From: Streptoalloteichus tenebrarius
Lineage (GTDB): Bacteria > Actinomycetota > Actinomycetes > Mycobacteriales > Pseudonocardiaceae
Assembly (NCBI RefSeq): GCF_024171885.1
Contig: NZ_JAMTCP010000022.1
Location: 1-45,898, forward strand
Length of the DNA: 45,898 nt
Direction: 5' to 3'
The position numbers and the translations under genes were made by a program. Shown here in pieces: positions 1 through 6,270 of this stretch. The notes under the pieces were generated by a model. The model saw nothing but the letters and a program-made list of their open reading frames with translations. It did no database searches and was not told the DNA's origin. Positions within the stretch are counted from its first letter, which is position 1. The number at the start of each line of letters is the position of its first letter.

Positions 1-16
1 GGGTGCCGCGAGGTCA

Positions 17-47
17 GGGGGTCGCAGCGCCGACGCCTGCGACCCCC
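17..47. terminator. Hairpin with GCCGACGC loop, copy 1
   Basis: Perfect 11-bp stem (GGGGGTCGCAG at 17-27, CTGCGACCCCC at 37-47) around the 9-nt loop cGCCGACGC. The loop matches that of the hairpins at 4393 and 5097, which directly follow family A genes, so this one probably closes a cassette lying left of the window. There is no U-tract, as is common for actinomycete terminators. Confidence 0.6.
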
Positions 48-71
48 GCCGTCTCGGAGATCCAAACAGGA

Positions 72-163
72 CGAAGGTTCCGAAGAAGCGTTCTCGCCCT
101 TACGCCGACAGGGTCAAGGCCGCCGAGGTGGACCGGATGAGAGGTCAGCCGGGAGATGTGACC
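72..163 (+). pseudogene. Internally deleted remnant of a family B gene
   Basis: Bases 72-110 match the 5' part of the family B genes (the TFRRSLLALTPIA region, compare 1158-1200 and 2280-2320). From about 111 the sequence jumps to the 3' part (the VKVEP..GQPGD region, compare 3284-3325). The middle of the gene is missing and no usable reading frame remains. I read it as a deletion relic of an older cassette. The match is by eye, so the end points are approximate. Confidence 0.6.
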
Positions 164-200
164 ACTCCTCTGCCGGCCAGAATTACGCCCGGTCCCAGCG

Positions 201-400
201 CTGACAGGAAAACAGTCGCGCACTGTGGGTGAGATCGACCAGACTCGCGGACATGGATCTCCTTCTCGGTCTGCGCGGCGCCCGAGCCTGCCTGGCCCCG
301 GACCGATCGACACCGAGGACACCCTCGGCCCTCCGCTACCGACGAGTTGGCTTACAACCAGCTCGTCGTCGGACTCGATCCCTCGGTTCCGTTCCACTCC
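201..400 (+). repeat. Inter-cassette spacer repeat, copy 1
   Basis: About 200 bp related to 1378-1510, 3551-3740 and, more loosely, 4449-4660. Shared words include CTGACAGGAAA-CAGTCGCG, ACTCGCGGACATGGATCT, GCGCCCG-GCCTG and TTAC-GCCAGCTCGTCGTCGG. One frame of the last part reads DELAYGQLVVGL-PSVP in several copies with G/C-rich third positions, which suggests the spacer is a relic of a third cassette gene rather than random DNA. No intact protein can be assembled from it. Confidence 0.6.
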
Positions 401-503
401 ACGCGCAGCACCAAGGCCCGCGGCAGCCTATGAGCCAGCGTGAAGGTACCCGTCCCGCCGTCGCCGGCGACTTCCCAGGCCGATACGAGTGGAACGACGA
501 AAG

Positions 504-578
504 ATGAACGACCTCCTTCAGGCCGCGCAGCTTCTCTCTGGCGAGACGGACACTCGACGCAAACAGCAAACCCAATGA
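504..578 (+). pseudogene. Truncated family A copy (24 aa)
   Basis: The frame MNDLLQAAQLLSGETDTRRK... matches the N-terminus of the family A proteins (MSELLEAAKLLLPEA...) and then stops. A second degenerate start of the same type lies at 575-660: the bases after ATGAAGGGAGGG resemble the family A start but carry stops. Both sit just upstream of intact copy A1. A short peptide could still be translated but there is no sign that it is functional. Confidence 0.6.
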
Positions 579-703
579 AGGGAGGGATGTTTCCTCCTAG
601 AGATGCACAGGTGAACGCTCAACAGCGATCACACAGTCGGATACCACACCCCGCAACGTGAGTAACATAATTTCGACCTACTTCCCAAGAATCGGATGAG
701 ACG

Positions 704-1126
704 ATGAGCGAACTCCTGGAGGCGGCGAAACTCCTCCTTCCGGAAGCACAGGAAAAGCGAAGCATCAGTGAACAGTTATCGGACGAACACAGGTTCATCG
801 AGATCCTGACGTTCGCGGAAGCCGACGAGATCCTCGCCATGCTCCACTACGTCATCGAGGAGGACTACTTTTTCCTCGTCTGGGCGAGGAACCTCGCGTA
901 CCGACTCGCGTGCCTGCAACGGCCCGACGACCCGGACCTCCTCAGGGAAGCCGCGATCGACCTGTTCAACTTCGGCCCCGACTGGGACGACATCTCCGAG
1001 TCGCTGAAGGCGGAAGCCGACCGCCTCGACCTCGAAGGAAAGACCAAAAGGTTGCCCTCGGCCGCGGAGACGCTTGTCTCACCCTCAACGGAACACCGAC
1101 CAGTTCCGGAGACGAAGACGGAGTGA
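704..1126 (+). CDS. Family A small acidic protein, copy A1
   Basis: 140 aa, function unknown. It looks entirely helical and acidic, with no signal peptide and no membrane segment, so it is probably cytosolic. Conserved blocks shared by all copies are MSELLEAAKLLLPEA (1-15), HRFIEILTFA-ADEILAMLHY, RNLAYRLACLQRPDDPDLL and FGPDWDDI. Copies A1 and A2 carry a C-terminal extension of about 24 residues (ETLV-PSTEHRPVPETKTE) that A3 and A4 lack. The stop lies 4 nt before the GTG of a family B gene, so A1 and B1 are probably co-translated. The ATG is preceded by the conserved GAGACG. The arrangement resembles repeated immunity genes of polymorphic toxin loci, but no family was recognised. Confidence 0.8.
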   Translation: MSELLEAAKLLLPEAQEKRSISEQLSDEHRFIEILTFAEADEILAMLHYVIEEDYFFLVWARNLAYRLACLQRPDDPDLLREAAIDLFNFGPDWDDISESLKAEADRLDLEGKTKRLPSAAETLVSPSTEHRPVPETKTE

Positions 1127-1130
1127 CACT

Positions 1131-1451
1131 GTGCGGAGCATGACAATCACCGAACTCGTCACAACGTTCCGAAGAAGCCTGCTCGCGCTTACTCCGATAG
1201 CCGATCGCACGCGCCTGAGCTGGGACTTCAGGGAAGCCCACGACGACTGGGACCACCTCGCCGAATGTCTCTATGAAGTGTTCGTCGCGCGGCCCGTGCT
1301 CACAGACTCCCGAGCCCCTCGGGAAGCGCACCCGATGCCCCGTTACGCGGCCCACATCGACTCTTACCGGGCTTATAGGTGCCCGAGCCTGGCTGCCCCC
1401 GACCGAACGACGACGAGGGTGCCTTCGTCCCTCCAAATGCCAACGCGCTGA
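1131..1451 (+). pseudogene. Family B gene, 3'-truncated and fused to spacer (B1)
   Basis: The first 85 or so residues (VRSMTITELVTTFRRSLLALTPIAD ... DDWDHLAECLYEVFV ... MPRYAAHIDSY) match intact B2. At about base 1376 the frame runs into spacer-repeat sequence (copy 2) and ends with an unrelated tail. The C-terminal half of the family, about 70 residues, is missing. The start is GTG 1131, with GGAG upstream as in B2; an alternative ATG is at 1140. It is a recombination product within the array, and whether the chimeric protein is stable is unknown. Confidence 0.7.
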
Positions 1452-1510
1452 CTTACGGCCAGCTCGTCGTCGGCCTCGCCCCCTCGGTTCCGCCCAGTCT
1501 CCACGGCGCA
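1378..1510 (+). repeat. Inter-cassette spacer repeat, copy 2
   Basis: Begins exactly where family B copy B1 loses homology (GTGCCCGAGCCTGGCTGCC) and runs through CTTACGGCCAGCTCGTCGTCGG, matching copy 1 around 270-370 and copy 3 around 3650-3740. It gives the likely recombination junction that truncated B1. Confidence 0.6.
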
Positions 1511-1594
1511 CCGCCAAGGTTCGTGAGCAGTCCACGAACGAGCGCTACTGGAGGTGCCCGTTCCTCCGTTCGGCGACTCACCAGGCCGTTCCGA

Positions 1595-1745
1595 ACGAGA
1601 CGACGAGAGAACCCCTTCAGGCGGCACAGCTTCTCGATGACGAGACGGAGACTCGAAGCAAGCATGAGTTCTCAATGGAGGGGGCCGACTCCTCCCGGAG
1701 GCGCGCCAGACGAAGGCCTTCGACCGAACAAGGTCATCAACGGGC
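1595..1745 (+). pseudogene. Two degenerate family A starts
   Basis: At 1610-1665 the frame PLQAAQLLDDETETRSK aligns with the truncated copy at 504 but has lost its start. At 1664 an ATGAGTTCTCAATGGAGG... segment aligns base by base with the family A start (ATGAGTGAACTCCTGGAGG) but has shifted frames. The 1452-1824 stretch therefore holds only array debris and no functional gene that I can support. Confidence 0.5.
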
Positions 1746-1824
1746 GCCCGGCGAGATACCGCACCGCCCAACTTCCCACTCCAGCAACATGATTTGACCG
1801 ACTTTCCAAGGAACGGGTGAGACG

Positions 1825-2247
1825 ATGAGCAAGCTCCTGGAGGCGGCGAACCGCCTCTATCCGGAGGCGCCGGACGAGCGAAGCGATAGCCAAAAGATGT
1901 CCGACGAATACAGGTTCATCGAGACCCTGACGTTCGCCGACGCCGACGAGATCCTCGTGATGCTCCACGACGACTTCGAGAAGGGCTACCGTTTCCCTGT
2001 CTGGGTGAGGAACCTCGCGTACCGACTGGCATGCCTGCAACGGCCCGACGACCCGGACCTCCTCAGGGAAGCCGCCGCCGATCTGCTCCTCTTCGGCCCC
2101 GACTGGGACGACATCGCGCAGGCGATGACGGCCAAAGCCGACCGCATCGACCCCGAAGGAAAGACCAAAAAGACACCCTCGACCGTGGAGACGCTTGTCC
2201 CACCCTCAACGGAACACCGACCAGTTCCGGAGACGAAGACGGAGTGA
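1825..2247 (+). CDS. Family A small acidic protein, copy A2
   Basis: 140 aa, the same length and C-terminal extension as A1; function unknown. Differences from A1 concentrate in the first 60 residues (NRLYPEAPDERSDSQKMSDEYRF; HDDFEKGYRFPVWVRN), while RNLAYRLACLQRPDDPDLLREAA and FGPDWDDI are kept. Variable N-half and constant C-half is what one expects if the variable part meets a changing partner, but this is inference. The ATG follows AAGGAACGGGTGAGACG. The stop is 4 nt before GTG of B2, forming the only fully intact A-B cassette in the window. Confidence 0.8.
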   Translation: MSKLLEAANRLYPEAPDERSDSQKMSDEYRFIETLTFADADEILVMLHDDFEKGYRFPVWVRNLAYRLACLQRPDDPDLLREAAADLLLFGPDWDDIAQAMTAKADRIDPEGKTKKTPSTVETLVPPSTEHRPVPETKTE

Positions 2248-2251
2248 CACT

Positions 2252-2722
2252 GTGCGGAGCATAACAATCACCGAACTCGTCACAACGTTCCGAAGAAGCC
2301 TGGTCGCCCTCACACCGGTAGCTGACCGAGCGCTGCTGCGTTGGCACCACAGCGAGGCACACGATGACTGGGACGACCTCGTCGACTGCCTCTACCAGGT
2401 GTTCGTGCGCAGGGCGGTGGAGGCCGGATCCAACGATTCGAGGGAAGTTCTTCCCTTGCCGCGCTACGCCTTCGAGGTCGACAGCTACGCCCCCCACACC
2501 TGGATCGCAGTCGAGTCTCACGACGGCTCACGGTATGCGTTCGCTCGCCTGCTTTCTGGTGATAGCCCGTTCGACACCGTCCAAGCGGTGGAAGTGGACC
2601 TCGAGACAGGCCAACCAGGAGGCCTGGTCGAGATTCCGTGGGAAGAAGGCTCGTTCCTTCTGTACAGAAGATTCAGCGGTGGGGCCTGTGAGATCGTGAG
2701 CGAGGTCGGCCCAACAAAGTGA
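2252..2722 (+). CDS. Family B protein, intact copy B2
   Basis: 156 aa from GTG 2252, chosen because GGAG lies 7 nt upstream and because homology to B1 and B3 starts here; the frame is open further upstream only because it overlaps A2. The N-half is helical (ITITELVTTFRRSLVALTPVADRALLRW; EAHDDWDDLVDCLYQVF). The C-half looks beta-rich (LPRYAFEVDSY..., YAFARLLSGDSPFDTVQAVEVDLETGQPGGLVEIPW, FLLYRRFSGGACEIVSEV). There is no signal peptide, no membrane segment and no family I recognise. It is translationally coupled to A2 and followed by a strong hairpin at 2783. Immunity-like role is possible by context only. Confidence 0.8.
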   Translation: MRSITITELVTTFRRSLVALTPVADRALLRWHHSEAHDDWDDLVDCLYQVFVRRAVEAGSNDSREVLPLPRYAFEVDSYAPHTWIAVESHDGSRYAFARLLSGDSPFDTVQAVEVDLETGQPGGLVEIPWEEGSFLLYRRFSGGACEIVSEVGPTK

Positions 2723-2782
2723 CCTAGCAACTCGACCTCAGGTGCGCTATCCCGTCAGACGGACCGAGGAGGTTGAGCTGAC

Positions 2783-2824
2783 TGGTGTTCCTGGGCCAGC
2801 AAGGGCGCTGGCCCAGGAACACCA
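2783..2824. terminator. 18-bp perfect hairpin after B2
   Basis: TGGTGTTCCTGGGCCAGC (2783-2800) pairs perfectly with 2807-2824 around the 6-nt loop AAGGGC. It lies 60 nt after the B2 stop, with no gene on the other strand. It fits an intrinsic terminator for the A2-B2 unit, although no U-tract follows. Confidence 0.75.
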
Positions 2825-2958
2825 GCAGACAGCCTCCCGGCCGACCGCCACGGCCGGGCCGGCTTCCGCCGCGCCGTCCTCTCCCCCACGTCACGACTCA
2901 CCCGCAGGGCAGGAACACGCGTTTCCCCATCGAAGGAAGCATTGACGACTTCTTCAGC

Positions 2959-3418
2959 ATGACGATCAGCGACATGGTCGACATGTTCCGAGCCGGACTG
3001 AGGGCGCTCACACCGATCGCGGACAGGGTGTCTCGGTTGGCGGGACGCAGAGGCGCACAACGAGTGGACCGACCTCGCCGAGTGCCTGTACGAGGTGTTC
3101 GTCTCCAGACCGGTGAAGATGGATGCTCGGGCCCCCAAGGAACCGAAACCGCTGCCCCGGTATGCGTTTCGACCTGACTCGTACCAGGATTACAGCTCGG
3201 TCGTCGTGTCCGCTTCGAGCGGCGAACAGCACGCGTTCGTTCGACTGCTCCCCAGCAACGGCGAGTTCGACTGGATCGAGGCCGTCAAGGTCGAACCAAG
3301 GACTGGCCAGCCGGGAGATGTGGTGACGCTTCCGCTGAGCGGCCAGAAGTTCCTTCTTCTCAGGCGGTACGACGACGGGGACAGCGAGATCGTGAGCGAG
3401 GTCGCGCCGATCGAGTGA
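2959..3418 (+). pseudogene. Family B gene with a single-base frameshift (B3)
   Basis: The frame starts MTISDMVDMFRAGLRALTPIADRVSR and is lost near 3037. Dropping one T there restores WRDAEAHNEWTDLAECLYEVFVSRPVK and then runs in frame to LLRRYDDGDSEIVSEVAPIE, matching B2 over its full length. There is no family A gene directly before it. The C-terminal part (3095-3418) still forms an open frame with an internal ATG. It is either a recent pseudogene or a base-call error; all else in the copy is well preserved. Confidence 0.75.
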
Positions 3419-3550
3419 CACGAGCTTCGGCTCGCGGCGAGCCATCAGAGCGGCGAGGCTGGCGTTGAGTGACGCCGTGTTCCTTGTCTTGCCCGGGTTG
3501 GGAGCCAGGAGCACTGGCAGGCGACAGCGGAGCGTTCCGCCGCTCCACAG

Positions 3551-3740
3551 AGGACTGCGCCCGGTCTCAGTGCTGACGGGAAAGCAGTCGCGTTTCCTGG
3601 CGAGGTCGGCAAGACTCGCGGACATGGATCTTCTTCCCGGTCTGCTCGGCGCCCGGGCCTGGCTACCTCAGGCCGAACGACACCGAGGACTTTCCCGGCC
3701 CTCCGATGCCGACGAGCTGGCTTACGGCCAGCAGTCAGCG
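3551..3740 (+). repeat. Inter-cassette spacer repeat, copy 3
   Basis: The best preserved spacer copy. It contains CTGACGGGAAAGCAGTCGCG, GACTCGCGGACATGGATCTTC, GGCGCCCGGGCCTGGCTACC and GACGAGCTGGCTTACGGCCAG. From ATG 3624 one frame (MDLLPGLLGARAWLPQAER...DADELAYGQ...SEGER) stays open and its TGA overlaps the A3 start as ATGA (3776-3779). That coupling hints at a former or still translated small gene. 3419-3550 shows nothing else recognisable. Confidence 0.55.
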
Positions 3741-3775
3741 GCTTACCAGGTCGTTGCCAGGTCGGAGGGCGAACG

Positions 3776-4129
3776 ATGAGTGAACTCCTGGAGGCGGCGA
3801 AGCTCCTCCTTCCGGAAGTGTCGGCCGAGCGAAACGACAGTCAGAGGTTGTCGGACAGATGCAGGTTCATCGAGATCCTGACGTTCGCGGACCCTGACGA
3901 GATCCTCGCCATGCTCCACTACGTCTTCGAGAAGGACTACCTGTACCCGGTCTGGGCGAGGAACCTCGCGTACCGACTCGCGTGCCTGCAACGACCGAAC
4001 GACCCGGACCTCCTCAGGGAAGCCGCCGCCGACCTGTACCTCTTCGGCGACTGGAACGACATTTCGGACTCGCTGGAGGCCGAAGCCGACCGCATCGACC
4101 CCGAGGGAAGGATCGAACGAAACCAGTGA
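3776..4129 (+). CDS. Family A small acidic protein, copy A3
   Basis: 117 aa, function unknown; lacks the C-terminal extension of A1 and A2 and ends ...DPEGRIERNQ. Blocks MSELLEAAKLLLPEV, CRFIEILTFADPDEILAMLHYVFEKDYLYPVWARNLAYRLACLQRPNDPDLL and FGDWNDI are clear; one residue is missing in FGPDWNDI compared with the other copies. GGAGGGCGAACG precedes the ATG. No family B gene follows: 88 nt downstream comes a truncated A copy instead, so this unit has lost its partner. Confidence 0.8.
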   Translation: MSELLEAAKLLLPEVSAERNDSQRLSDRCRFIEILTFADPDEILAMLHYVFEKDYLYPVWARNLAYRLACLQRPNDPDLLREAAADLYLFGDWNDISDSLEAEADRIDPEGRIERNQ

Positions 4130-4217
4130 TGGCGTCATCTGGTGCCAGATGACGACAACGTGGTGACGCAGGGCAGGCGAAGCACCTGGATCACCAGACC
4201 TTCGGCTATGAGGGAAG

Positions 4218-4361
4218 ATGGACCACCGCGAGCTGCTCCGGGCTGCCCAAACGCTCATCGGCGAGCTGACGGGCGCTCGAAGCGAGCAACAGATCCTGAT
4301 GGAGAGGATCAACTTCGTCGATCATCTGACCCTCGCCGGCCCCGACGAGATCCACGAATGA
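4218..4361 (+). pseudogene. Family A copy truncated to 47 aa
   Basis: MDHRELLRAAQTLIGEL...FVDHLTLAGPDEIHE aligns with residues 1-46 of the intact family A proteins and stops just after the conserved PDEI. The bases after the stop (GACCTCGTAGCGCACAT-CCACGAG) are those that follow the stop of A4 at 5065, so the 3' two thirds of this copy were removed by a deletion that joined it to the shared downstream segment and hairpin. It has GGGAAG before the ATG and may still be translated. Confidence 0.7.
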
Positions 4362-4392
4362 CGACCTCGTAGCGCACATCCCACGAGCTTTC

Positions 4393-4425
4393 GGGAGGCC
4401 GCAGAGCCGACGCCTGCGGCCTCCC
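4393..4425. terminator. Hairpin with GCCGACGC loop, copy 2
   Basis: Perfect 12-bp stem GGGAGGCCGCAG (4393-4404) / CTGCGGCCTCCC (4414-4425), loop aGCCGACGC. It is identical in stem and loop to the hairpin at 5097. It closes the truncated family A copy. Confidence 0.75.
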
Positions 4426-4448
4426 ACTACCACGCGTTCCACATCGAC

Positions 4449-4660
4449 TCCTGTCCGAGGAAGCGAATGGTTTCCCTGACTGCGAGGAAACAAGTCGCGG
4501 TTCGCGGGTGAGGTCCGCGACACTCGATCCATGCCTGTTTCACCCAGCGTTCTCACCGGTCCGGCGCCGCCGCCCGAGACCCGCTTACGCCACAAGGGTC
4601 TTTGTCTTTCGAGGAGCAGGAGGCGGCTCGCGATCAGCCCCTCGTCGGACTCCATCCACC
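4449..4660 (+). repeat. Inter-cassette spacer repeat, copy 4 (divergent)
   Basis: Loosely matches copies 1-3: CTGACTGCGAGGAAACAAGTCGCGG, GACACTCGATCCATG, CGCTTACGCC and CCCCTCGTCGGACTC-ATCC occur in the same order as at 201-400. The 4362-4708 stretch holds this relic and the hairpin, and no gene. Confidence 0.45.
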
Positions 4661-4708
4661 CGCTTTGGCCAGACTCGACGATAAGCCATCTGAGATCAGG
4701 GGGAGACG

Positions 4709-5065
4709 ATGAGTGAACTCCTGGAGGCGGCGAAGCTCCTCCTTCCAGAAGCGCAGGACGAGCGGAGCAGTAGTCAACAGTGGTCGGACGAACACAGGTT
4801 CATCGAGATCCTGACGTTCGCGGACCCTGACGAGATCCTCGCCATGCTCCACTATGTCATCAAGGTAGACTACCTGTTCCCGGTCTGGGCGAGGAACCTC
4901 GCCTACCGCCTGGCGTGCCTGCAACGGCCCGACGACCCGGACCTCCTCAGGGAAGCCGCGATCGACCTGTTCAACTTCGGCCCCGACTGGAACGACATTT
5001 CGGAGTCACTGATGGCGGAGGCCGACCGCATCGACCCCGAAGGAAAGATCCAACAGAACCAGTGA
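4709..5065 (+). CDS. Family A small acidic protein, copy A4
   Basis: 118 aa, function unknown; nearest to A1 in sequence but without its C-terminal extension. Variable stretch EAQDERSSSQQWSDEH then the constant blocks RFIEILTFADPDEILAMLHYVIKVDYLFPVWARNLAYRLACLQRPDDPDLLREAAIDLFNFGPDWNDISESL. The ATG follows GGGGGAGACG, the best ribosome binding site of the four copies. It is the last member of the array on this side and is followed by a terminator hairpin. No family B partner is present. Confidence 0.8.
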   Translation: MSELLEAAKLLLPEAQDERSSSQQWSDEHRFIEILTFADPDEILAMLHYVIKVDYLFPVWARNLAYRLACLQRPDDPDLLREAAIDLFNFGPDWNDISESLMAEADRIDPEGKIQQNQ

Positions 5066-5096
5066 CGACCTCGTAGCACATATCCACGAGGTTTTC

Positions 5097-5129
5097 GGGA
5101 GGCCGCAGAGCCGACGCCTGCGGCCTCCC
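5097..5129. terminator. Hairpin with GCCGACGC loop, copy 3
   Basis: GGGAGGCCGCAG (5097-5108) pairs with CTGCGGCCTCCC (5118-5129) around aGCCGACGC, 32 nt after the A4 stop. It marks the right border of the A/B array. 5130-5308 contains nothing recognisable. Confidence 0.75.
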
Positions 5130-5308
5130 ACTGTCGCAAGCCAGGAGACAGGGCGGGGACGGGTGCGTCGGCGAAAGCGGTGGCACCGCAAGGACCTCGA
5201 CCAGTTGGGGCACGAGGCTGCGGGGACATCTGACTCGGCAGACGCCACCCCGTGTGACTGGGCTGGCTGAGGCAGGCCGTGACCCCGGGGAGCCCGAACA
5301 GCGTGACC

Positions 5309-5716
5309 TCATGGACGGGCGGTGCCGAAGGGGTTGTCGATGACGTAACGCCACCGGCCGTCAGGTCCTCGGCGGGCGACGTCCGTCGCGGTGCCTTCGA
5401 TGTGCACGTGCCTCCCGTCCGGCCCGATGCCGTCGATGACCCAGTCGACGATGAGCAGCGCGATGTCGTCGACGACATAGGTGTGTCGCGGGTGGACGGT
5501 GATGGGCAGGCCCAGGGCGAGGAACCGCTCGTTGGCGGCCCGGCGCTCAGCACCGGTGACGGGATGACCGGGCCGTGGCACGAGGACGGCGTCCGGCTCG
5601 TAGACCTGGTCGAGCAGGTCGCCGCGACCGGTGGCGAAGGCCGCGGCGAAGGCGGCCGGGTGTTGGGCGGGGTCGGTGGTCAGCGGGACACTGGGGTCGT
5701 GGGCGTCGAACGTCAT
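5309..5716 (-). CDS. SnoaL/NTF2-like protein
   Basis: 135 aa from ATG 5716 (MTFDAHDPSVPLTTDPAQHPAAFAAAFATGRGDLLDQVYEPDAVLVP). The pattern of an early helix with 'F..AF..GD.d.l...YepDAv', a GR/GAE turn, an IxVHPRHTYVVDDIALLIVDW strand pair and WRYVIDNPFG at the end is that of the SnoaL/YybH group of NTF2-like cone proteins, usually small-molecule isomerases, hydrolases or stress proteins of unknown substrate. No catalytic role can be assigned. It is divergent from the HxlR regulator, which is its likely regulator by position. The ribosome binding site is weak. Confidence 0.8.
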   Translation of the reverse strand: MTFDAHDPSVPLTTDPAQHPAAFAAAFATGRGDLLDQVYEPDAVLVPRPGHPVTGAERRAANERFLALGLPITVHPRHTYVVDDIALLIVDWVIDGIGPDGRHVHIEGTATDVARRGPDGRWRYVIDNPFGTARP

Positions 5717-5782
5717 GCCGTGAGCCAAAACCACCGCGACGTCGGTCACCAAACGGAAACCCACGACTGGGACCCGGAGCTG

Positions 5783-6145
5783 GTGCCGGACCGCCGGGGC
5801 CGGACGCGTCGGCCGGAGGCGGGCTGTCCGGTCGAGGTGGCGTTGGCGGCGATCTCCGGGCGGTGGACGACGCTCGTGCTGCGGGAGCTGATGCACGGCC
5901 CGTGCTCGTTCGGCGACCTGAGGGGCAGGCTGCCCGATCTCAGCGCCAAGATCCTGAGCGAGCGGCTGCGCGAGCTGACGGCGCGGGGCCTCGTGGCCCG
6001 CGAACGTCTCCCGGGGTTCCCGGTGCGGACGCGGTACGTGTTGACCTCGACGGGTGCGCGGCTGCGTCCGCTCCTGGTCCAGCTCTACGAGACCGGCACG
6101 GTGCTGCTCGACGCCATGGCCGTCACACCACCCGACGCCCGCTGA
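5783..6145 (+). CDS. HxlR-family transcriptional regulator
   Basis: About 120 aa from GTG 5783 (GGAG 3 nt upstream, rather close); GTG 5720 is an alternative giving 141 aa but would leave only 3 nt to the divergent gene. The HxlR winged helix is clear: CPVEVALAAISGRWTTLVLRELMHGPCSFGDLRGRLPDLSAKILSERLRELTARGLVARER, then VRTRYVLTSTGARLRPLL. The Cys of the family signature at the start of the domain is kept, so thiol or redox sensing is possible. Probably controls the divergent SnoaL-like gene. Confidence 0.85.
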   Translation: MPDRRGRTRRPEAGCPVEVALAAISGRWTTLVLRELMHGPCSFGDLRGRLPDLSAKILSERLRELTARGLVARERLPGFPVRTRYVLTSTGARLRPLLVQLYETGTVLLDAMAVTPPDAR

Positions 6146-6270
6146 GGCTGGTTCCCGAAGATCCGCGCGCCGGACGAAGCCGTGTTTGTCCTTTCATCCC
6201 TCCGGCTGGTGGTCGACAACCCCAATATGCTCGGTCACCACGCGCCGCCGGCACGGGGAGAGGAGCGTCC

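Noticed and set aside
1-5130. Insertion sequence or transposon as the cause of the A/B array
   Set aside because: No transposase frame, terminal inverted repeats or target duplications; the pattern fits unequal recombination between cassettes.
5575-6270. 232-codon extension of the M20 peptidase upstream
   Set aside because: Overlaps the HxlR gene in another frame; the Tat signal and AGGAG fix the start at 6271.
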